From Symbiodinium kawagutii (Eukaryota > Sar > Dinophyceae > Suessiales > Symbiodiniaceae), in NCBI GenBank assembly GCA_009767595.1, contig VSDK01026359.1, forward strand, positions 613,746-677,745: a DNA stretch of 64,000 nt, written 5' to 3'. Under the pieces are notes generated by a model. That model saw nothing but the letters and a program-made list of their open reading frames with translations. It had not been told where the DNA came from and did not search any database. Shown in pieces: positions 1-11,472 of this stretch (within the stretch, counting starts at the first letter, position 1; every line of letters starts with the position of its first letter). The position numbers and the translations under genes were made by a program.

Positions 1-557
1 CAGTTGTAAAGCATTATTGACTTGCCACGCTGAAATTTGGCGACTAAAACCATCATTCAGCATTAGCAACTTATGCCATTTTCAGCATTATTGTCTCAAG
101 CGATTTCAAGCGCTATTAAGCATTGTTGACCGCACCATTCTTCATTTAGCATCGTTGTCTTCAACATTTTTGACTCCAACCACTATTGTGCAATATTGAT
201 TTAATTATTGTCAAATCATTATCTACTTAAGCATTGCGAAGCAGTTTCAACAGACCCTGTGTGAAGCATTCTTGACTTCATCATTCCTAAGCCTGACAAA
301 ACCCATCATTCAGCAGTAGTGTCTTGGACATTTTAAAACATTTTAGTCGGAAACATTAGCGTTGTTGACTGCAGAATCTTAAGCGTGGTTGACTTAAGCC
401 ACTCTTCAGTATTATTCAGAATCATTGTGGTTGACTTGACTTAAACCACGATCGACCATCATTGAACGAACCATTTTGAGAAATTCTTGACTCAACCAGC
501 AATTGCCCTCAAGCGTTGACTTGACGACTCAACCACGATTGGCTGCGTGACACCGCT
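1..557. repeat. Degenerate CATTNTTGAC-rich spacer
   Basis: The stretch is built from diverged words such as AAGCATTGTTGAC and CATCATTGACC with no open frame that looks coding. It resembles intron or spacer DNA elsewhere in the window. A 21-codon open frame starts at an ATG at 558 (MSDVTIAKDSLKP, then a possible GTAGCG donor), but it is too short to call. Confidence 0.6.
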
Positions 558-665
558 ATGAGCGACGTGACCATTGCCAAAGATTCTCTGAAGCCAGTAG
601 CGCCATTGACGTCAACTGACTAAAGCCAATGATGAGCATGATTGACTGTCTGATAAGACAGCAGG

Positions 666-786
666 CGAGCTGGGTCAAGGCTACCAACCAACTAAGGGGG
701 GATAAGTTCACCAACAATTTTATAGGGAAAAAATGGTTGATGATAGGGGAACCAGGCGCACGGGGTTTTCATCCACTGCCATATTG
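666..786. mobile_element. MITE-like element, family B copy 1
   Basis: About 120 bp, starting with a GCTGGGTCAAGG-type end and finishing with GGGGTTTTCATCCACTGCCATAT. The body (GGGGGATAAGTTCACCAACAA, then GGAACCAGG) matches the copies at 14.06, 31.62 and 58.41 kb. The inverted ends of the family read GGCTATGGGTCAA / TTGACCCATAGCC. This copy is diverged at both ends. No coding capacity. Confidence 0.6.
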
Positions 787-1509
787 ATTTGCGACTCCAA
801 CCATTCTGAAGCATTATTGTCTAAACCATTGTTGATCCGTATTTGCTTGCTGCTTGACCATGATGAAGTATAACTATAGAATAGTTTAACTTTGCTATTG
901 ATCATATCCCAATATTGATGATCACCTACTCATTTCCATTGCTGCTTACCAAACCATGGTTCACCGCTATTGCCAAATATTTCTTCATTATTCAGGAACA
1001 TTATCAACCCTACCAGCCGCTCTCAACAATGTACAATGATGAAGAATAGCCATTACTAACCACCATTGACCATCAACTAACCATAATTTTCTCATGATTT
1101 ATCATCATTGTCCATAAATAACCACAGCTATCAAGCGGTATCAATCATTCTTAGGCAATGTTTCAATTGCAAATGGTTTCCGGCATGATTAACCAAGAGG
1201 CTACGAACCACAGTGAACCAATGCTATCATCATTTCTAAGCATTGTAAGGTGGTTATAGGATTCATTTGCGTAACATTCTGACCAGCGCCCATCATTGAC
1301 CTAAGGAAAACCTACAATGACTAGGTTCACATATGAATCATTGAGTCTTAAGCATTACTGCAGAACCAGAAATCTTTGGTTCATGACTGCAAATGATTCA
1401 TGACTTTCATCAATTTGCACCTCTGCCTTGAGAACCACACAAACGAACTCAAGCACTCATTTGATCATTAGCCACTGTAAACCTGAGGAAACCTGCCCCA
1501 CTTCACCAG
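787..1509. other. No gene seen; diverged CCATTG/CATCATTG-rich DNA
   Basis: AT-rich sequence of short words (CCATTGACC, ATCATTG, AACCAAT) typical of the introns here. Nothing in it looks coding or structured. Confidence 0.5.
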
Positions 1510-1605
1510 CTCCATAAGTCGATGATCGAACAGGCCGATGAGCCCGACGGGCCACCAGTGGGCATTATTGTGGGAGCTGCTGTCGGGCACCTTCGCAGCA
1601 CATGA
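1510..1605 (+). CDS. Candidate exon, possible membrane helix, in-frame stop
   Basis: A TTCACCAG acceptor precedes a frame LHKSMIEQADEPDGPPVGII that continues VGAAVGHLRST and meets TGA at 1603-1605. Codon third positions are GC-richer than the flanks, and a short VGIIVGAAVG segment could be part of a membrane helix. It may be a last exon, or it may splice earlier at GTCGGG near 1582. Product unknown. Confidence 0.5.
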   Translation, partial: LHKSMIEQADEPDGPPVGIIVGAAVGHLRST

Positions 1606-1694
1606 TGGGGATCATTCAGCTAGCTATAGGTGCTTAGAGTGCTGGCGAATGGGTGGTTCATGGGTGGTTAATGATGGCTAGTGATTGTTAGTAG

Positions 1695-1764
1695 TGCTTG
1701 TCACCCCGACTCGTTGGTTCTTGTCATCCCGAAACATCCATGTTTGGATGTGCATCCCCACTTG
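1695..1764 (+). CDS. Candidate exon with consensus GTAAGT donor
   Basis: 70 nt between a TTAGTAG acceptor and an ACTTG|GTAAGT donor, the best donor in the first 3 kb. The preferred frame reads LVTPTRWFLSSRNIHVWMCI. A second frame is also open through the exon. No family recognised. Confidence 0.5.
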
Positions 1765-2221
1765 GTAAGTGGTTACCAAGCATGTTTATAGGAGTTGTAA
1801 CTTACCTTGCAGGGTTATATACCATGGTTATTATATCCCGTTTAAATCGAATTCCCAGTAAGAATGATAGCACGAAGACCGAGCTGGCAAATGGTATACA
1901 TCAGCTGGTTATCTACCATCAATGGCTTCAGAATATACCATCAATGGCTCAAGAATATCTACTGTACCATTTATCCAATCATCAGCAGGGTAAATGGTAG
2001 CCACATCAGCTCCTGCGATGATGGATTGTTGTGGGTGTCCAGATGTTCTGTACGAGGTTTGATGACCATGAACATCCATGAACTGTTGAGAAACTGGCTG
2101 ATGTTCCTGTGGTGTTGTTGATTGTCCTCCTTCGTTTAAGAATAGACATTGAAGTGTGTAGGAGAACTTTCATCTATACAATCGGATGTCATAGAACTAT
2201 TATGCATGTAGTTCTGTATAA

Positions 2222-2250
2222 TGTATATATATATATATATATATATATAT
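2222..2250. repeat. (TA)n microsatellite
   Basis: Uninterrupted TA dinucleotides in an AT-rich stretch. No coding meaning. Confidence 0.95.
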
Positions 2251-2666
2251 GTAGAAGTTCTCTGTGTTTTCTGCTCAGTTTCATGGAAGTGAACTCAACA
2301 TATAAGAACTGAAAGAATGCTTTGCTACTGGAAGATTTACCTATAGAGCTAGTAGGAAAGTTGGAGATTCACAGAGGGATTCACCCGACACACTACTACT
2401 TGATGCTTTATCGAATTTCGATTCAGGATAGAGCTCGAATTTTGATTGATTGATTCGCTAGATCCTAACTCTGGCTGGTTCATTCGCCTGTCACAGAGAG
2501 CTGCATTTCGGAAAGCTTCTATTCTCAAGACCTGTGCTAATGATAGATACATCATACACTACACATAGGGATAAAGCACATGCATTGACTGCATTGACTT
2601 CACATTCCCCCCCTTTCCTGATTGGGATGTCCATAGTACCCAAAGTCCGTAGTGGCCCATGAAAAG

Positions 2667-2716
2667 GACATCCATGGCTCGGTGTTACCACTGTCCAGCG
2701 TTTGAGACTAGCTATG
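2667..2716 (+). CDS. Weak candidate exon
   Basis: 50 nt between CATGAAAAG and a TATG|GTAGTG donor. The frame reads TSMARCYHCPAFETSY, with a C-x2-C pair. The acceptor lacks a pyrimidine tract and the opposite strand is also open, so this is tentative. Confidence 0.3.
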
Positions 2717-2818
2717 GTAGTGCGGGAGACCCAACGACACCACATTTACCATAGCTTGTATACACCATCCAAACGTCGGTGCTTTGTTAGTGCATTTCCC
2801 GCATGATCAAATGACGAG

Positions 2819-2932
2819 TATATAGATGAAATCATTGCTGCACGGGGAGACAACTACCAATTGGTGACGAGACAAGCGAGTGACGATGCAGCCACAGAAG
2901 CGGAAAACCACAGTGCAATCGAGTCATGTTGA
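2819..2932 (+). CDS. Candidate acidic exon ending at TGA
   Basis: After GACGAG the frame YIDEIIAARGDNYQLVTRQA runs on as SDDAATEAENHSAIESC to TGA at 2930-2932. The composition (charged, no repeat words) is unlike the surroundings. It may splice at GTGACG (2861) or GTCATG (2922) before the stop. No family recognised. Confidence 0.45.
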   Translation, partial: YIDEIIAARGDNYQLVTRQASDDAATEAENHSAIESC

Positions 2933-3179
2933 TTTATTTTCCACTTCCATGGTTGGGAATGAAATGGATGGAAATACCCACTGCTCACCAAAGCACATCT
3001 ATATGTTGGTGGTTTCAATACATCTCCGTTTCGGCGGGACAATTGGATTAGCAGTTTGACAATGGTTGGGAATGGCTGAAAGCACCAACGAGACTATTTT
3101 TGATGGAAGACATCCGGCCAAGCTATCTCAGTGCAGGGGTGTGATCGTTTTCTGCTGCATTGCCTACATTGTCTACAAG

Positions 3180-3251
3180 GCCTGCAAATATCGGAAGGCT
3201 CGCCACCCCGTGCTGAGCTGTGCTGGCCGTACTTCCGCCATTGCTGAGATG
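3180..3251 (+). CDS. Candidate exon, basic segment
   Basis: 72 nt (24 whole codons) from CTACAAG|G to GAGATG|GTGATA. The frame reads ACKYRKARHPVLSCAGRTSA, then IAEM. The preceding 60 nt in the same frame (GVIVFCCIAYIVYK) are hydrophobic and could be coding, giving a helix followed by basic residues. Unknown product. Confidence 0.5.
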
Positions 3252-3457
3252 GTGATAGCCCAGCTACAATCTTATCTGTGATAGTTGGCTGTGGAGGTCC
3301 CCATCCTGTTGGTACTTGCCTTTCAGGGATTTGAGCTCAGACCGTCACATATTCGCAAGATCCCAACAAGAGATCGTGCTTGGACATGAGACCAGGCAAC
3401 TACGACGTGTCAACGTCGAGAAACCAAAGCCATAGGAAAGCAAACAAGGAGTTTCAG

Positions 3458-3570
3458 GCCCTATCCAGCTCGTTACCACTAGTTGGCATCCTTGACTCTG
3501 AGGAAAGAGCCAGGATTCGCTCGGGAAAACCCGGCAGCCCTGCACAAGCTCAGAGCTTGCAGAGCGTTCT
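3458..3570 (+). CDS. Candidate exon with consensus GTAAGC donor
   Basis: The acceptor GTTTCAG|GCC and the donor GTTCT|GTAAGC are both strong. The frame contains LPLVGILDSEERARIRSGKP, then GSPAQAQSLQSV. It ends after two bases of a codon, which matches the start phase of the next candidate at 3673 and supports their belonging to one gene. No family recognised. Confidence 0.65.
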
Positions 3571-3672
3571 GTAAGCTAGCCTTTCGGGAGACGAATCTGG
3601 TAGCATGTCCACTTGCATGATGCATAACAACAAACGTTAGCAGCCCGGCCCAACCCCAACCCCCACATGCAG

Positions 3673-3884
3673 AAAAGCGCGCGTGCGGCTGCGCGTTTAC
3701 AGGGGTCCGGAGCCACCAACCAAGGCTCTGAAAAACTCTGCCAACTTAGGCGTTATAGATACTGTACACCCAACTAGTGGTCGGAAGGAGGGGCGGCCTC
3801 TTGCATTCTGCCGCAGTGCTACGTGACTTCGACCCCCAGCGGTTGCCACAACAGGACTGTTGGGTCGCTACCCCTCGAAGAACG
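3673..3884 (+). CDS. Candidate coding block, internal structure unclear
   Basis: Preceded by a C-rich tract and ATGCAG. The frame KARVRLRVYRGPEPPTKALK continues NSANLGVIDTVHPTSGRKEG and is open to 3822. A second acceptor, GCATTCTGCCGCAG (to 3816), opens another frame (LRDFDPQRLPQQDCW) running to ACG|GTAGAA at 3884. Either two exons with a very small intron or one exon is possible. The GC content is clearly above the flanks. Confidence 0.5.
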
Positions 3885-4300
3885 GTAGAATCGTCTACTT
3901 GATTGGCTCACCGACTCGAAGCTGATTGTGTTGTTGGTCGTTGTTATTAAATATTATCCCGTATCATGGTGAGTTAATTGTTATTATCCCGTATCATGTA
4001 GGGTTCTTGGTTCATGGATAATCGAGGGTTATCCATTTTTTTGATCAATCAAAATCCATTGGTGAGCAAACTTATAAGCCGGTGTGAGCCGCAGTTGACC
4101 AACACTACTCAATAGTACATAATATAGAATCATTGTTAACCATCATTAACTTTTTCATTCAAACCACAATTCATCATCATCATCACTGTTGGCCACCGGG
4201 AACCATTGTTCGCCATGGTTAGCCATCACTACCTACCACGAACGTTATGCACCACTACAACTATGTTTCACTATCATAGTCTACCATCGACCGTTATCAA

Positions 4301-4395
4301 CTATCATGAACCATCATGAACCATCATGAACCGTCATGAACCATCATGAACGATCAGGAACGATCAGGAACGATCAGGAACCATCATGAGTCATC
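4301..4395. repeat. 10-bp tandem repeat (CCATCATGAA)
   Basis: About nine diverged copies of a 10-bp unit, the later ones reading GATCAGGAAC. This is intronic simple sequence. Confidence 0.8.
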
Positions 4396-4777
4396 ATTCA
4401 TCATTCTGAGCCATCATGCAGCGTACCATTCTTAAACATAGCTGATCGGCTCATCATTATTTGACCATTGCTTACCATAATTGACTATAATTAGCCATCG
4501 TTCCCTAGTATGAACCATTCTATTGGTATCCACCATCGTCAAGTATCATAAAGCATCATGATCTATCATCATCTACTACGATTTCTATCGACCATTGTAC
4601 ACCATATTGTCAACCAAAATCGATCATAGGTTATTGAACGACCAACCAACCCAATGAACAATATCAACCAATATCAACCAATATCAACCAACATTAGCAG
4701 CAATATTATCACCAACATTAGCACCATTATCATCGGTACGAACCACCAGCCGCCACTTGAGCGTGCTTGTGGACCAG

Positions 4778-4870
4778 GTTAAGGCGCCGGCCCAAGCAAC
4801 GGCCCAAAGCAGCGCGCTACCTCCCGTGGCAGAACCCGTGGTGGCAAGCGATGCACCGGACCAGCCGGTG
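4778..4870 (+). CDS. Candidate exon, Ala/Pro/Gln-rich
   Basis: 93 nt, 31 whole codons, from GGACCAG|G to CCGGTG|GTGAGC. The frame reads VKAPAQATAQSSALPPVAEP, then VVASDAPDQPV, a low-complexity linker-like composition. An alternative donor lies at GTGCGC (4892). The GC content is high compared with the AT-rich flanks. Confidence 0.6.
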
Positions 4871-5159
4871 GTGAGCAGATCATTCCAAGAGGTGCGCCCA
4901 GGGGCAGCTGGTTGAGATGTGGAAGCTTGGTCGAAGCTTGGTCCATTGGTTGATGGTACCAGTTGACACAGCCATGATACATTGGTGATACCAGCGGTTG
5001 ATATAGGCTACATATATGGTGATACGGTTTATTGATATAGTAATAAAACCAGTGGTTGATATAGCGGATTCATTGTTGATCGTTCATGAGCTTGTTCAGC
5101 CAGCAATTTACAATCGCTATACCAGGGAGCTCATGTGAGACTGGCGGGAATCGAAGCAG

Positions 5160-5207
5160 GGTTGACCAGCAATTCTTTCGACATGTGAGGAGCATGATCC
5201 AAACGGG
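5160..5207 (+). CDS. Candidate small exon
   Basis: 48 nt after CGAAGCAG|G. The frame is VDQQFFRHVRSMIQT, ending at CGG|GTGACT, with an alternative GTGAGG donor at 5185. Its end phase fits the start of the next candidate at 5715. Unknown product. Confidence 0.4.
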
Positions 5208-5714
5208 TGACTGCGTATGATTGAAGAAGTTGGTTTATTGATGGTTCGCAATCATAATACCAATGAAGAAATATATGGCTGGGTTAAGGGCCGCTGTACC
5301 TCGAAAGGCTGTTCACCTGCGGAAAGTTCAGAATGTTTCAGGGTAGTTAACTACGTTGATTATTCTCAATGATGATGATTGATGATAGTTCATAATGGTG
5401 AATGATTGTTGATAATAATGCTGGTTGACTACGGTGCTGGTTGATGGTGGTTACTCAGAGTGGCGGCTGTTGATTCTTGGCGGCTATTGATTCTTGTTTG
5501 TGGTCAACCTGGATTCAAAGCAGAAAAAGCGGCTGTTACCAACAATCATTGACCATTACAAACTAACTATTATTCATCAACGGTTAGAAACCATTATTAA
5601 TAATTAATGAACTCATTACAGTTAATAATCCCACAGTATTAATAATTATGCTGTGGATACTTAATAAACTCATTACACACCACGTATTTTTTAATCCCAC
5701 GACGTCGCCACCAG

Positions 5715-5816
5715 TTCAGTTGTCACCATAGCCCTCCAACTCAACAGCCAGACCTTGATCGACCAAGGATTGACCAACACGGCGCAACTGACTGCAACGG
5801 GGCCAGACCTAACCCC
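5715..5816 (+). CDS. Candidate exon
   Basis: The acceptor tract TATTTTTTAATCCC...CACCAG leads into a frame SVVTIALQLNSQTLIDQGLT, then NTAQLTATGPDLT, ending at CCCC|GTGACG. The residue pattern is typical of globular coding sequence. No family recognised. Confidence 0.6.
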
Positions 5817-6126
5817 GTGACGTTCCCAAGAAAAAGGTTGCTGTAAAGTTGTTACCAAGCCTGGTGTGACGTTGTTGCCAAGCTTGGTCTAAAGTTCTTG
5901 CCAAGCTATCATTCACTCTATAAACCATCATTCACCATTATCATTATCAACCCCTATTGTTTACCATTAATTATCAACCATTAATTATCATTATTAACCA
6001 TTATCAACCCCTATTATTAACCATTAACCATTACTTAATTTGTGCTTGCTTAACAACCATTATCAACCACCCACCAGATAAGCAAGCACAAAGTTGTTAC
6101 CAACCACGACATTTCGTTGCTGGCAG

Positions 6127-6174
6127 AGGTCCTGTCACTTGACCAGGCGGCCGAGGGAAAGATTGCTGAGGAAG
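6127..6174 (+). CDS. Candidate small exon
   Basis: CATTTCGTTGCTGGCAG precedes a 48-nt exon with frame VLSLDQAAEGKIAEE, ending at GAAG|GTGAGG. Both splice sites are good. The intron that follows contains the 6.24-7.69 kb minisatellite. Confidence 0.6.
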
Positions 6175-6239
6175 GTGAGGGGCACGTAGAACTCAGATCC
6201 GCGGATGTTTGATGCATCGCCAGTGATGACGCTTCATGT

Positions 6240-7692
6240 TTGGTGAGCAGCTTAATGATGATGAATGAAGATTAATTATGATCAATGAAGATTAATGAAG
6301 ATTAGAAAAGATTAACGATTGGTTCATGTTGGTGAATGACGGTTAATGAAGATTAATGAAGATTAACGATTGTTTCATGTTGGTGAATGATGATGAATGA
6401 TGATTAATGAAGATTAACGATTGGTTCATGTTGGTGAATGATGATTACTGATGATTAATGAAGATTAACGATTGGTTCATGTTGGTAAATGATGATAAAT
6501 GATGATTAATGAAGATTAACGATTGGTTCATGTTGGTGAATGATGATTACTGATGATTAATGAAGATTAACGATTGGTTCATGTTGGTGAATGATGATAA
6601 ATGATGATTAATGAAGATTAACGATTGGTTCATGTTGGTGAATGATGATTACTGATGATTAATGATGATTAATGAAGATTAACGATTGGTTCATGTTGGT
6701 GAATGATGATGAATGATGATCAATGAAGATTAACGATTGGTTCATGTTGGTGAATGATGATAAATGATGATTGATGAAGATTAACGATTGGTTCATGTTG
6801 GTGAATGATGATGAATGATGATTAATGATGATTAATGAAGATTAACGATTGGTTCATGTTGGTGAATGATGATAAATGATGATTAATGAAGATTAACGAT
6901 TGGTTCATGTTGGTGAATGATGATTACTGATGATTAATGAAGATTAACGATTGGTTCATGTTGGTGAATGATGATTAATGATGATTAATGATGATTAATG
7001 ATGATTAATGAAGATTAACGATTGGTTCATGTTGGTGAATGATGATAAATGAAGATTAACGATTGGTTCATGTTGGTGAATGATGATTACTGATGATTAA
7101 TGATGATTAATGAAGATTAACGATTGGTTCATGTTGGTGAATGATGATTACTGATGATTAATGATGATTAATGAAGATTAACGATTGGTTCATGTTGGTG
7201 AATGATGATTACTGATGATTAATGATGATTAACGATTGGTTCATGTTGGTGAATGATGATAAATGATGATTGATGAAGATTAACGATTGGTTCATGTTGG
7301 TGAATGATGATGAATGATGATTAATGATGATTAATGAAGATTAACGATTGGTTCATGTTGGTGAATGATGATGAATGATGATTAATGAAGATTAACGATT
7401 GGTTCATGTTGGTGAATGATGATGAATGATGATCATTGAAGATTAACGATTGGTTCATGTTGGCGAATGATGATGAATGATGATTAATGATGATCAATGA
7501 AGATTAACCATTGGTTCATGTTGGTGAATGATGATTACTGATGATTAATGATGATTGATGATTGGTTCAAGTTGGCGAATGATGATTACTGATGATTAAT
7601 GATGATTATAATGATGATTACCGATTGGTTCATCTTGGTGAATGATGATTACTGATGATTACTGATGATTAATTAATGATGATTAATGATTA
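6240..7692. repeat. Minisatellite, about 50-75 bp unit, 1.45 kb
   Basis: Roughly 25 copies of a composite unit carrying ATTAACGATTGGTTCATGTT and a variable number of TGATGATTAA or TGATGATTAC sub-units. The core is strongly conserved, while the number of TGATGAT sub-units varies between copies. There are no unique spacers between the cores. It lies in the TGATG-rich 5' half of an intron. Confidence 0.9.
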
Positions 7693-7696
7693 GTTC

Positions 7697-7987
7697 ATGT
7701 TGGCTAATCATGATGAAGTCAATGGTAAAGCACTGGGAGCAGTGGATCATTGTTGCTTGATAAAAACAGATCGACGAAGAAGGCCGTTTGATGCTGCTGG
7801 ATTTGAGGAGTTCGCAATCTACCACTTGAGGGGTTGGTGCGTTTCAGGATTGCAGAGGTTCGGATCTACACCTGGGGATCCGAGATGTTTGGAGGGTTCC
7901 GACACTGAAAACACTACGCAAGGTCTGATCGTTCAAGCAGAACCTCAGCATTTTTTTCGTCTGATTCTATCTTGGCCAGCCGTTTGA
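7697..7987 (+). other. Open frame of uncertain status
   Basis: A 96-codon frame (containing FDAAGFEEFAIYHLRGWCVS) directly follows the minisatellite. It lacks intron-type repeat words, so part may be exonic, but I could not find a convincing acceptor and donor pair. Low confidence. Confidence 0.25.
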
Positions 7988-8031
7988 AGAACCCCTGCAC
8001 ATCCTTGCATGCCCACACATTTGAGTCAAGG

Positions 8032-8078
8032 GACCACAATTTCAGCCTGATGCAGGGCTGCAATGTGGGCAAGCGCAA
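8032..8078 (+). CDS. Candidate small exon
   Basis: 47 nt from GAGTCAAG|G to CGCAA|GTTAAT. The frame reads DHNFSLMQGCNVGKR. A diverged family D repeat end (TGGTTGGTGGTTTCAA) begins about 25 bp downstream. Confidence 0.45.
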
Positions 8079-8258
8079 GTTAATGGCAGCTGAACGATTC
8101 TGGTTGGTGGTTTCAAATGTCTTCGTTTAGTTTCTACCATACCTGTGGAGAATTCTCAAGCTCAGTGGTATCTTGCCATTTTCTTTTTCCTCCATGAGGA
8201 CATGCCAACGAGCAAGCCGTTGATGTTAGCGGCCCTGACTTTCTGTTGTCGAGAAAAG

Positions 8259-8373
8259 GGTCACTTCTCCAACTGACTGATGCTTCTGGGACGGCTGATG
8301 CTCACCAACCAGAACCATTTGCAGCTTGTTCTGAGCCGAAGCTGGTGGATGTTCACCGCAAGAACAAGACAGG
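8259..8373 (+). CDS. Candidate exon
   Basis: The frame SLLQLTDASGTADAHQPEPF, then AACSEPKLVDVHRKNKT, ends at ACAGG|GTAATC, a good donor. The minus strand is also open across 8261-8698 (145 codons), so the strand is not certain. The GTAATC donor favours plus. Confidence 0.5.
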
Positions 8374-8587
8374 GTAATCTTTGGATTTCTCCGACCGATG
8401 TAAAATCCACAATCTCTTGATGGTTTACTTCTTTAAAATCCATTGACACATCTGATATTGAACTCACCAGTTCTGGATTCAAAGCTATCAACAGCCGGTT
8501 GTTGATGACTACATCATTGAAACAGCTGTTTTGGTAATTGTTAACGACCAGCCGTACAGAATCCACCCGTTTCTGACACGTGGGCAG

Positions 8588-8639
8588 AACGTTACTTGGC
8601 AGCGCTGTCGAGCTGCCCTCAACAACGAACCCGCGGTTG
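8588..8639 (+). CDS. Candidate small exon
   Basis: An ACACGTGGGCAG acceptor is followed by NVTWQRCRAALNNEPAV, with GTGAGG as donor at 8640. The frame stays open further (GEAVHGGESCVFPDM), so the exon could be longer. Confidence 0.45.
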
Positions 8640-8979
8640 GTGAGGCTGTCCATGGAGGCGAAAGTTGTGTGTTTCCTGACATGGCCATGGGCAATCAATG
8701 GTTAGTATTGATTTATAATAGATCATTAAATATGGTTACGATGATCCATTAGAAATCAATGGTTAACATGATCTAAACAACGGTTAACATGATTCATTAA
8801 ACATCAAAACTGATCACAACTTGATTGCTAAGAAAAGATCAGGTTGACTCACAAGGATTAATTGCACGATTGCAAACGTTGGTTGATGGTGGTTAGTGTG
8901 AAATCTGTTCATTCTGGCTTTCTAAGGCAGTGGTGAATTGCGACGGATTAGCTTCAATGCTTGCAGATTATTGATGAAT

Positions 8980-11428
8980 GGAGATGAACGGACAATGTGC
9001 AACGATGGTTCGATTTCAACCAGTACTAAGTATATGGCTATGGGTAACCCATGTCCCCGGCTGTTCCAATTCAGTAAAGAACCATCCATTTTTGGGATGG
9101 TTGGTTGTAATCCACAGCCATTTATCACTTGAATCCAGCTCCCCAAGACGAGCTACAAGTTCAGGGGTCCCCCCTATCGGTGGTCGGTGGTCCGTCCTTG
9201 TGTTTCAGCATCATTCACGATTAAGCGATCATTGACAGACATCCACCAGATGCTATTCGCCATTGTCAAACACCACGATTCAGTGATATCAACAATTGAC
9301 TGGTTATGAGTAGTGGTGGATCTCCCCTTGTTGTCGATGATCTCCTTTTCTGTACGTTCTTTCGCATTGCTTCTTGTGGAGGCTTGCTGCACAGGATTTC
9401 TATCAGATAATCCATCTAGCAAGATTGACCATCATCAACCTAAAACCATCAAGACAATTTATCAGCCATGGTCAACACCTACGAAGGAACCAGTGATCCA
9501 CCATCAGCAATAATTATCCATGATCAACTATCAGAAACAATTGTGTCTTCCATTTTTGCTAAACCAGAATCATTGACCCCAATCGTTGACCATAATCATT
9601 AACCATCATTGTTGACTATAAATATTGCGAAACATCATCATCTAGCATTGTCAAACCGCAACCAAATGGACAAAGCAATTGTTAAATCATCATTGGAATG
9701 ACCAAACATGGTTTTGTCCATAAACGGTGTACCCCCCAATCTGGCAATGTCTCCATTAATAATTTTCATTGTTGGTTGGTTAAGAAGTACCACCATGGCG
9801 ATTTGGACAAACCAGTAATGATCACTATTGTTTTATCACCATAACCATTCTTAACCATTCTTAACCACTATACAATGAAACACTGGTTAGAACCACCATT
9901 AATGGGTTCCATGGCTACAGGCCCGCCTGACTATCAATGTTGAACCGAAGATATGACCACCTGGATATCGTGGACAGCCTGTCGACTAAGTCGTGATCGA
10001 TCGCCATCTACACCTCTCTGCCATGGCTACAGTAGAGTCGTGAGCAGTTGCATAGCAAGGCACACCAACTGAGATCCCTGAGAGGTGAAAAGGGGGTCGT
10101 CCACGCGGTCGGTGGTCTGATGATCGTCATTGACAGTACTAAGCACGATTTCTTTTCCTTGCTAGGTTTACAGTTCTATCCCTAGTAATATCACAGGTAC
10201 TGTTCCTTTTTTACTTACAGTAGTGACATGTTTATATTTCTAGTGTGGTTGTGACCTAGTTTTTCTCGTGGTTTCATCGTGCTCACTCTGGGTGAGGTGA
10301 TTCTCAGCAACCACGACCTGATAATTGTTGCTAGTGACAGTTTACATAGTTGTTTATCATGGTTGATTGTTGTCAATGGTTTGCTAGCCAAACGAGCAGT
10401 TGCAATTGGTTGGTAAATCATCACTCGTGACATGATAGGGGGGTTCCATTGCCAGATTCCCAGAACGTAGGCTGGCAGTCAGAATATTCTGTGAATACAT
10501 TGTTGGTACATGCCTGATATGTGATTAATCTATATGTGGTACATGATTAATATTGGTCCATGGTTGTTACTGGTACATATATTGGCTTAGACATATACAT
10601 ATACATATTTACGTATATACATGTCCATGCATATACATAAATATATAGATAGATGTATATATATATATACATATAGATATGATACGTTTCTCCCAATAGG
10701 TTTCCCCCACATCATCCCCCTGGCTAGTCTGTTTTGGATTGTCAATGGGTCAACAGCGCCTATCTTAACTATGGGCTAGCCTTAACTTTGGATTAAGTTT
10801 GTAATCTCCAGTGAAAATTCATAGTAATGCTGGTGAGCCCCAGCATTGCATCACCATTTTCACCATATAACCAGCATTCGATCATTATTTGGGGGTTTAT
10901 AAAAAAACCGGACCCCCAGGTTATGGATGTTTTCTTACTAGAAATGATTGATATTGGATGATCTGAAGGGTACCCCTATTTTGAGAAACAACCTATTTTG
11001 AGAGACAACTTTCATGAGAGGTTGAAATCACCAACCAGATCACCATTTTCACAAGATATGACCACGATCAAATTATATTTGTTGGTTTGCAGGGGATCCC
11101 CGAGTTGTCATCCATTGATAATATTTTTTCGTAATAAACCAGAATAAACCAACCAGAACGATGTTCATTGGGGTAAAGGGTATTGACCCACAGCCGTATA
11201 ATTCACAACCGGCCATGAAATGGTTCTATGACTGGAAATCACTGGCGATGCGTGGATGTGTCACATGTAGCTCATTCGGATCGGCCAGTACCAACTATTC
11301 CAAAACTGGCGGTTCGCATCCTAACGAGGAGGTGTTTTGTTCAATTTTGAGCTGTGAAAAGCCAGGGTACCCCGCAACCTCCACATCTCACACAGCGCCA
11401 TGCAACCTTGGGACGACCATTTTTGCAG
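8980..11428. other. Mostly intron-like DNA, no confident gene
   Basis: AT-rich words plus diverged TIR elements. An AAAAGGGGG tract and some non-repetitive sequence at 9.95-10.15 kb could hide a small exon (the acceptor ATGGCTACAG near 10031 looks good), but no frame stays open to a donor. ATACAT/TATA simple sequence lies at 10590-10680. A diverged family A half-element (GGGTACCCCTATTTTGAGAAAC) ends near 11000. Confidence 0.4.
9709..9815. mobile_element. MITE-like element, family C copy 1
   Basis: About 107 bp. The left end, GGTTTTGTCCATAAACGGTGTA, is partly inverted at the right end, CCATGGCGATTTGGACAAACC. The same family recurs at 38519-38620. Non-coding. Confidence 0.6.
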
Positions 11429-11472
11429 CGATGAATGATCGCTTTTGGGGGGAAACCCATGGTTTTCAAATG
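11429..11472 (+). CDS. Candidate small exon after a strong acceptor
   Basis: ACCATTTTTGCAG is a near-ideal acceptor. The frame MNDRFWGETHGFQM runs to ATG|GTTGAG, and stays open to TAG at 11491-11493. The surrounding 11161-11493 frame is open too. Product unknown. Confidence 0.4.

Noticed and set aside
6240..7692. CRISPR-like look (regular repeats with short variable parts)
   Set aside because: The variable parts are TGATGAT slippage products, not unique spacers, and the context is eukaryotic. The 19-bp satellite has no spacers at all.
8261..8698. 145-codon minus-strand open frame
   Set aside because: The plus strand of the same region has exon-like frames with GTAATC and GTGAGG donors, and better-supported neighbours are plus. 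I could not see minus-strand splice sites or a known motif. Not excluded outright.
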